A DNA stretch of 9,962 nucleotides from an uncultured Candidatus Altimarinota bacterium (GTDB lineage: Bacteria; Patescibacteriota; Gracilibacteria; UBA4473). The notes below the pieces were generated by a model. The model worked only from the letters and a program-made list of their open reading frames with translations. It was not told where the DNA came from and ran no database searches. The position numbers and the translations under genes were made by a program. This document shows positions 5,943 through 9,962 of this stretch, in pieces. Within the stretch, counting starts at the first letter, position 1. Each line of letters begins with the position of its first letter. The stretch covers positions 1 through 9,962 of the forward strand of contig CALIGR010000061.1 of assembly GCA_938021445.1 (NCBI GenBank), written 5' to 3'.

Positions 5943-6752
5943 TTACTGTTCAAATAGCTCCAGATATTTATTTAAGGCGTACATTCGGTTTCGCTTATTA
6001 TCAGAGGTTTGGTGAACAATTTTAAGTTTTTCTAGTTCTCTTAAAATTTTATTAGCCGTCGCTGGGGCGACTTCTAGAAATCGCTCAACGATTCGGGGAC
6101 TGGTCACCGGCTGATCAAATAAGTGGTAGATCAGTTTTTGATAGAGTGGAAATTTGGGGCCAAAAATACTTATCTGCTTTTCATACTTTTCTCTGAGTTT
6201 TTCTATTTTTTCTAATCGCTGGGTTGTCATTTGAGCGCCTTCAACGATAGATTCAAGAACAAAGTTAATCCAGTCTTCGCTTGGTGCTGACTCTATTAGA
6301 GATTTATAACGGTCTTGGTTCTTTTTAAAGATAGGGCTAATAGAGAGTATAGGTTGCGATAGCCATCCAGATTCTATGAGTGTCTTTAGGATAATAAGGG
6401 GATGATGTTCGATGGGAGCGCTTGCTATAGTTTTTGCTGTATTCTGTAAAACACTGACTAACGCAGGAAGGCCGTCTGGGGTATTTTTAGTTTTAGATTT
6501 TTTTGGGATCCGGAGAAAAAGCTCGGTGATCTCTTTGGCTAAAATATTGGGCTCCGTTTCAAGTTGAAGCCTTTTTATGAGGTAGTCAGTGAGGTTTACT
6601 TTTTGTCCTTTGCTTTTCAGGGTCGTGACAATTTCAGATTGTTTGTGTGGGTTGACGTAAAATTCGAAATAATGAGTGCTATATGACCGGGCTTCTATGT
6701 AGCCAAGCCAGTAGTGCGCTAGGTTTGTTATTTCTTGATTTCCTTGTTTCAT
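5943..6752 (-). CDS. Fic-related protein lacking the FIC motif, with winged-helix tail
   Basis: Recognition is partial. Residues about 116-180, from HHPLI through LIESGWLSQPIL and KKNQDRY to WINFVLESIVEGA, resemble the part of Fic-family AMP-transferases that follows the active site. The C-terminal 60 residues (about 205-269) look like a winged-helix DNA-binding domain, as in many long Fic proteins. The catalytic HPFxxGNGR loop is absent: HHPLI passes almost directly into the helix that normally follows the loop. The N-terminal 110 residues are not recognised. It is therefore probably not an AMP-transferase; a transcription regulator or decayed Fic protein is more likely. The ATG has a GAAGG sequence 9 nt upstream, the only reasonable Shine-Dalgarno in the window. 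It converges with the SLH/FMN gene with no gap. Confidence 0.65.
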   Translation of the reverse strand: MKQGNQEITNLAHYWLGYIEARSYSTHYFEFYVNPHKQSEIVTTLKSKGQKVNLTDYLIKRLQLETEPNILAKEITELFLRIPKKSKTKNTPDGLPALVSVLQNTAKTIASAPIEHHPLIILKTLIESGWLSQPILSISPIFKKNQDRYKSLIESAPSEDWINFVLESIVEGAQMTTQRLEKIEKLREKYEKQISIFGPKFPLYQKLIYHLFDQPVTSPRIVERFLEVAPATANKILRELEKLKIVHQTSDNKRNRMYALNKYLELFEQ

Positions 6753-6761
6753 GTTTATATA

Positions 6762-6766
6762 CCTTC
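6762..6766 (-). promoter_or_regulatory. Ribosome binding site of the Fic-related gene
   Basis: GAAGG on the minus strand, 9 nt before the ATG at 6752. It supports that start and stands out because the neighbouring genes lack such a site. Confidence 0.5.
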
Positions 6767-6842
6767 AAAAACTCTTTTATCTTATTTTTTATAAAAGTAT
6801 AGTTTTTTTGCACGTTATTATGTTTTTTTGAAATAACAGAAT

Positions 6843-8417
6843 TTACTCTAATGTTGTGATTGCCTCAATGATTCGATCTTTTTCTCGAGCGGATAAGACA
6901 CTTAGCGGGGCTTCTTTTCCTTTAATAAGAAGTGTAGGTGTTCCCCGAACGCCGATAAGTGCACCGCCTTGCATATCACTCCGTATTTTTTGAGAAGGGC
7001 GATCAGAGGCGAGACAGTCTTTAAGTGTTTTAGAATCAAGCCCAATATTTGTACTTATAGCATTGATGACTGATGCCTCTTTTTTGGGATAGTGGTCAGA
7101 AAAGTAGGCATCGTGAAACTCGTACCCGAGCTCTTGCTCGGCGGCACAAACCTGCGCTTCATGAATGGAGAGATACTCATCATAGACAATAAAGTGCTTG
7201 AGCTCGAGCTTTGTCTGTGGTTTTTCTTTGAGCGCGGCGTGAAGCGGATCGTGTATGACATCGCAGTAATAACAACCATAACTGAAGTACTCGGTAATAG
7301 TAACACCAGAATCAGTGCCTGCCTCGTTTGTGGTACTGACTGGTATTGAGGTGGTGTCTTTTTGGGTGGGATTCCAGATCACTGATTTATCAGTGAGCCA
7401 GTGGTTGGCCCAGCTAAACCACATGGTATTGAAGGTTGGGATAGTGTTATTTTCGGGGTCGGTGACGGTCACTTTTCCTCTGTCTACTTTCACCGTTAAG
7501 ATCCCGTCATCCGTTTTTAGTTCTAGTATTTTTTCACTCATCAGAGCGAGCCGTTCTAAGGCAAAAGAAGTCTCTTTATATTTTCCAGCAATCATAATGG
7601 TTTTTGGGTGTAAATCGGTGTTGAGGTTTTCAACTGGGAAAAAAAGCTCGCCCGCTTCCTCATAAGTCCCGTATGGATTACGACCATAATCTCGGACGTG
7701 GCCAGTGTCATGACTCAGTACTTTTAGGTTTTCAATATTCTTAACGTCTGCCCACGATTGTATCTGACTGTCTAAAATGGTGAGCTTGGTGCCAGTTAAG
7801 TCTCCGACTTTGGCTTCGCCCTCGATCTGGCTCCAGAGGCTTTCAGTTTTTTTGTCATACATAAGGAGGTTGCTCTGCCAGAGTTTTCCACTGACGCCAA
7901 ACTCAGCTAAATCGCCATTGTCTAATTTTCTTTCAAAAGTGATAGCAGAACCACAAAGAGGACAAAAGGTAATAGCGACTGGGGTTTCCCCAATGGTGTC
8001 ATTGATCACTTCGTGCCAGTAGAGTACGTCAAAGCTTATCCAGCGAGCCTCATCGTTGATTTCGACCAAAACGCCTTCAGTACTTTCTTGGTATAAATTG
8101 TTAGCTTCAGAAACGGATGTATATTTAGGGTTTGTTAAAGCTGGGATGCCATCCTTGCTTGGGCCTCCACCGAGCACATCCTCTAGATTGATGCTCGTTT
8201 TTGAAGTATTAGTCTTAAGTTGGTCTGAGAGAAATTTTTGCTGAATTTTACTTTCTGTTTTTTTATTTTGATCTTCATCATAAGGAGAAAGTTTGTTTAC
8301 TTGGCTGTCTTGAGGGACCAGTTTTAAAGAATCAGTGCCTAGAAACTGGGCTTGAGTGAAGTAGAATATGCCAATGACACCGGCAATGGCTAAGAAGGGG
8401 ACGATGAAGCGATTCAT
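6843..8417 (-). CDS. Membrane-anchored DUF3179-DsbA fusion protein
   Basis: This 524-residue protein has an N-terminal hydrophobic segment (about 4-21) acting as signal anchor, followed by a polar spacer to about residue 90. Residues about 95-350 form a DUF3179 domain (PF11376): FCPLCGS (Cys152, Cys155), SLWSQ (193-197), the VLSHDTGHVRDYGRNPYG stretch (233-250) and a terminal WFSWANHW. A Ser/Thr-rich linker (about 350-370) leads to a DsbA-like thioredoxin domain (372-524), with the redox site CYYC (382-385), cis-Pro P494 in GTPTLLI, and two more cysteines (424, 468). The DsbA part is likely an extracytoplasmic thiol-disulfide oxidoreductase. The function of DUF3179 is unknown; its CxxC may be redox partner or metal site. 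A minus-strand GATAAT (8428-8433) lies 10 nt before the ATG, so the mRNA may be nearly leaderless. It lies 90 nt upstream of the Fic-related gene. Confidence 0.88.
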   Translation of the reverse strand: MNRFIVPFLAIAGVIGIFYFTQAQFLGTDSLKLVPQDSQVNKLSPYDEDQNKKTESKIQQKFLSDQLKTNTSKTSINLEDVLGGGPSKDGIPALTNPKYTSVSEANNLYQESTEGVLVEINDEARWISFDVLYWHEVINDTIGETPVAITFCPLCGSAITFERKLDNGDLAEFGVSGKLWQSNLLMYDKKTESLWSQIEGEAKVGDLTGTKLTILDSQIQSWADVKNIENLKVLSHDTGHVRDYGRNPYGTYEEAGELFFPVENLNTDLHPKTIMIAGKYKETSFALERLALMSEKILELKTDDGILTVKVDRGKVTVTDPENNTIPTFNTMWFSWANHWLTDKSVIWNPTQKDTTSIPVSTTNEAGTDSGVTITEYFSYGCYYCDVIHDPLHAALKEKPQTKLELKHFIVYDEYLSIHEAQVCAAEQELGYEFHDAYFSDHYPKKEASVINAISTNIGLDSKTLKDCLASDRPSQKIRSDMQGGALIGVRGTPTLLIKGKEAPLSVLSAREKDRIIEAITTLE

Positions 8418-8670
8418 GATTTTTTAAATTATCTAAGGATGAATTTAGCGGATTGTTTTTACACAGCAAGCGAGGCGTGTAGTGCTTACTACAATGGATT
8501 GGCTTGCCTTTTTGTGAAAAATAGGCATCATATTTTTGCCTTTTGTTGGTACTGATTATGAATCTAGGGTGCACGCAAGGAACGGGGGTTGGAATTTACT
8601 TCCCCAAGTAAAAGAGTGTGGCTGTCTGAAAAGGAAAACTGGGCGAACTAATTTCTAACTATATTTTATC
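8418..8670. other. Divergent intergenic spacer with three hairpins
   Basis: This 253-nt gap separates the DUF3179-DsbA gene (minus) and the RRM gene (plus) and holds no convincing gene. Three hairpins are visible. The first pairs GCAAGC (8466-8471) with GCTTGC (8502-8507) around an inner perfect stem (8479-8483 with 8488-8492), followed by TTTTT. The second pairs AGGCA (8523-8527) with TGCCT (8537-8541), flanked by A and T runs on both sides like a bidirectional terminator. The third is a perfect 7-bp stem, TTTACTT (8595-8601) with AAGTAAA (8606-8612), with loop CCCC. A TATATT at 8660-8665 lies 5 nt before the RRM start and may be a -10 element, but no -35 is clear. Confidence 0.5.
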
Positions 8671-8961
8671 ATGGATGATGAACAACCACGACGTGAACCA
8701 AACGAAAAGGCTAAACTTTTTGTAGGAGGACTTCCTTGGCGAATGCGAGGGAAAGAGCTTCGAGAGCTTTTTGAAGAAGCTGGAGAAGTGGCTTACTCAA
8801 AAGTAATGCTAGACGATCAAAATCGAAGCCGAGGCTTTGGATTTGTGGAAATGGGCTCTGAGGAAGAAGCTCATGCGGCTATTGAAAAATTTCACAAGTC
8901 AGACTTTGAAGGTCGATGGCTTCAAGTGAATATTGCAGAGCCAAGACCACCAAGACACTAG
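8671..8961 (+). CDS. Small RRM-type RNA-binding protein
   Basis: This 96-residue protein is a single RNA recognition motif with almost no tail. RNP2 is LFVGGL (16-21) and RNP1 is RGFGFVEM (54-61), with the aromatic residues that stack on RNA bases in place. The order matches the beta-alpha-beta-beta-alpha-beta fold. Such short RRM proteins are known in cyanobacteria and other bacteria, often cold- or stress-regulated, and act as RNA chaperones or regulators. Targets here are unknown. No Shine-Dalgarno sequence precedes the ATG, but hairpins in the 250-nt leader could allow post-transcriptional control. The TAG stop overlaps the stop codon of the convergent glycosidase gene by sharing CTAG. 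Confidence 0.9.
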   Translation: MDDEQPRREPNEKAKLFVGGLPWRMRGKELRELFEEAGEVAYSKVMLDDQNRSRGFGFVEMGSEEEAHAAIEKFHKSDFEGRWLQVNIAEPRPPRH

Positions 8962-9962
8962 TTATTTTGGGATAAGTTCCAGACGAGCTTTAGTCTTAAA
9001 ACTCGTTTTACTTTATCCTCAAAATGGTCACGAAAGACTGGATCTGATTCCAGTCTTTTTTTTATGTCTGATTTCAACTGTTTCCAGTCACGTGGGATAA
9101 GGGCTATGTCGGCTCCCGTCACTAAAGTTTCTAGATCTGAATTTTCAAAATTGTTGAGGGCTCCCATGTTCATGGCGTCAGTGACGATGAGACCTTTAAA
9201 CTTTAATTTTTCTCTCAGTAAGTCTTGCATGATTTCGGGAGAAAGTGTCGCGGGTTTCCCATCCGTGTTATAGGAGGTGGTGTTTACATTGAGATGGCCA
9301 ACCATCATGACTAAAATTCCGTCACTTATGGCCTGCTTGAATGTTTCTAATTCTTCTAGCTCACCGGTTATGGTCTGTAATGTTTCATGGGTGTCACCAT
9401 TGACATTGCCATGGCCAGGGAAGTGCTTGGCCGTAGCGATAATATTATGGCGGTGAAGTGTTTTAAAAAACCTTTTGGCCAAAGGGGTAATAGCTAACTT
9501 ATCAGCCCCAAAAGATCGATCTCCAATAACAGCCTGATTTTTATTGTTGTCATAGACTGGCGCAAAATTAAGATTGATCGATCTTGATTTCAAAAACTCG
9601 GCGATTTGTGTTGCCGTGTAATTAGTTGAATCTTGGTCGGTAAGCTGATTGGTGTTTTTAAAACTATTTCCACTATTTGGAAATCGATACTTCATTAAAC
9701 TAGGCTCTGCGTCACTGGCTATCAATAGAGGCGTAATGTTGTGTTTTTCGTTTAGATCTATGAGTTGCTCAATAGTTTCTTGAGTGACTTCTTTCTTGAG
9801 AGTCATAACTAGACCTCCGCCACTAATAATGAAATCATTAATGTCACCTTGATTGTTTGCTTCTAGGCTGGGCATAATCACTTGGCCTATTTTTTGATCC
9901 TCATTGAGTCTTTGGTACCAGTCATTTACTGTTTTTTCTAGAAATATTTCTTCTGAAAAATA
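8958..9962 (-). CDS. nagZ: NagZ-type beta-N-acetylhexosaminidase (GH3), 5' end cut by window edge
   Basis: Glycoside hydrolase family 3, NagZ type, which removes N-acetylglucosamine from peptidoglycan fragments. Residues are numbered from the GTG at 9881, but the frame is open a further 27 codons to the window edge. It reads WYQRLNEDQKIGQ there, the usual start of the GH3 barrel, so the real start lies outside. Visible motifs are NLNFAPV (103-109), DRSFG (121-125), the loop KHFPGHG (152-158) with D163 and H165 that form the His/Asp acid-base dyad, MMVGHL (192-197), and the nucleophile D235 in VTDAMNMGAL. The substrate loop usually written DQEGG reads DAEPS (57-61). A signal peptide cannot be judged because the start is missing, so periplasmic or cytoplasmic location is open. 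It converges with the RRM gene and overlaps it by 4 nt. Confidence 0.9.
   Translation of the reverse strand, partial: YFSEEIFLEKTVNDWYQRLNEDQKIGQVIMPSLEANNQGDINDFIISGGGLVMTLKKEVTQETIEQLIDLNEKHNITPLLIASDAEPSLMKYRFPNSGNSFKNTNQLTDQDSTNYTATQIAEFLKSRSINLNFAPVYDNNKNQAVIGDRSFGADKLAITPLAKRFFKTLHRHNIIATAKHFPGHGNVNGDTHETLQTITGELEELETFKQAISDGILVMMVGHLNVNTTSYNTDGKPATLSPEIMQDLLREKLKFKGLIVTDAMNMGALNNFENSDLETLVTGADIALIPRDWKQLKSDIKKRLESDPVFRDHFEDKVKRVLRLKLVWNLSQNN
8981..9010 (+). terminator. Possible terminator of the RRM gene inside the nagZ 3' end
   Basis: AGACGAG (8981-8987) pairs with CTCGTTT plus T (9002-9008), with one G-U. An inner stem TTTA (8989-8992) with TAAA (8997-9000) closes on the loop GTCT after one mismatch, and the stem runs into a short T-rich stretch. 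It lies about 20 nt after the RRM stop, within the last codons of the convergent glycosidase gene, as expected when there is no spacer. Confidence 0.4.

Noticed and set aside
8332..8574. Minus-strand reading frame across the divergent spacer
   Set aside because: It overlaps the DUF3179-DsbA start in another frame, has no recognisable domain, and crosses the hairpins.
1..9962. CRISPR array, tRNA genes or an attachment site
   Set aside because: No regularly spaced short repeats, no cloverleaf with a T-arm consensus, and no integrase were seen on either strand by eye.

Overview
The window looks like a compact bacterial genome of low to moderate GC, most likely a Candidate Phyla Radiation (Patescibacteria) member, with a Peregrinibacteria or Gracilibacteria-like lineage as best guess. 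That placement is inferred. It rests on two SLH-domain surface proteins, an SLH protein with an FMN-binding-like tail, a DUF3179-DsbA fusion, a small bacterial RRM protein, very short intergenic gaps and a general lack of Shine-Dalgarno sequences. The nine genes read normally in code 11, so UGA is not used for glycine as in Absconditabacteria/Gracilibacteria. No gene here ends in TGA.

Region 1-245 is the 3' part of a structured non-coding RNA. A second, nearly identical copy lies at about 2640-2862, inside an apparent ~350-nt transcription unit (about 2520-2875) with its own promoter and terminator. Between the copies lie a secreted SLH-domain zinc metallopeptidase (261-1796, +) and a convergent PmtA-like SAM methyltransferase (1806-2369, -).

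Region 2961-4777 (+) encodes two alpha/beta hydrolases: a dienelactone-hydrolase-type lipoprotein and a serine hydrolase. The second has no convincing start of its own. Its frame stays open upstream to an A9-G run that contains the heptamer A AAA AAG in the right register for a -1 shift. The pair is probably one 605-residue product made by frameshifting or slippage, or a gene recently split by a 1-nt indel.

Region 4842-5942 (+) is a second SLH protein, with a C-terminal FMN-binding-like domain. It abuts a minus-strand Fic-related protein (5943-6752) that has lost the FIC catalytic motif. Upstream on the minus strand is a membrane-anchored DUF3179-DsbA fusion (6843-8417).

A 253-nt divergent spacer (8418-8670) holds three hairpins and leads to a one-domain RRM protein (8671-8961, +). 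The RRM stop codon overlaps the stop of a convergent NagZ-type GH3 glycosidase (8958-9962, -), which runs off the right edge. Functionally the window is dominated by envelope proteins: S-layer-anchored enzymes, a lipoprotein hydrolase, an extracytoplasmic thiol-redox protein, a lipid methyltransferase and a peptidoglycan glycosidase.
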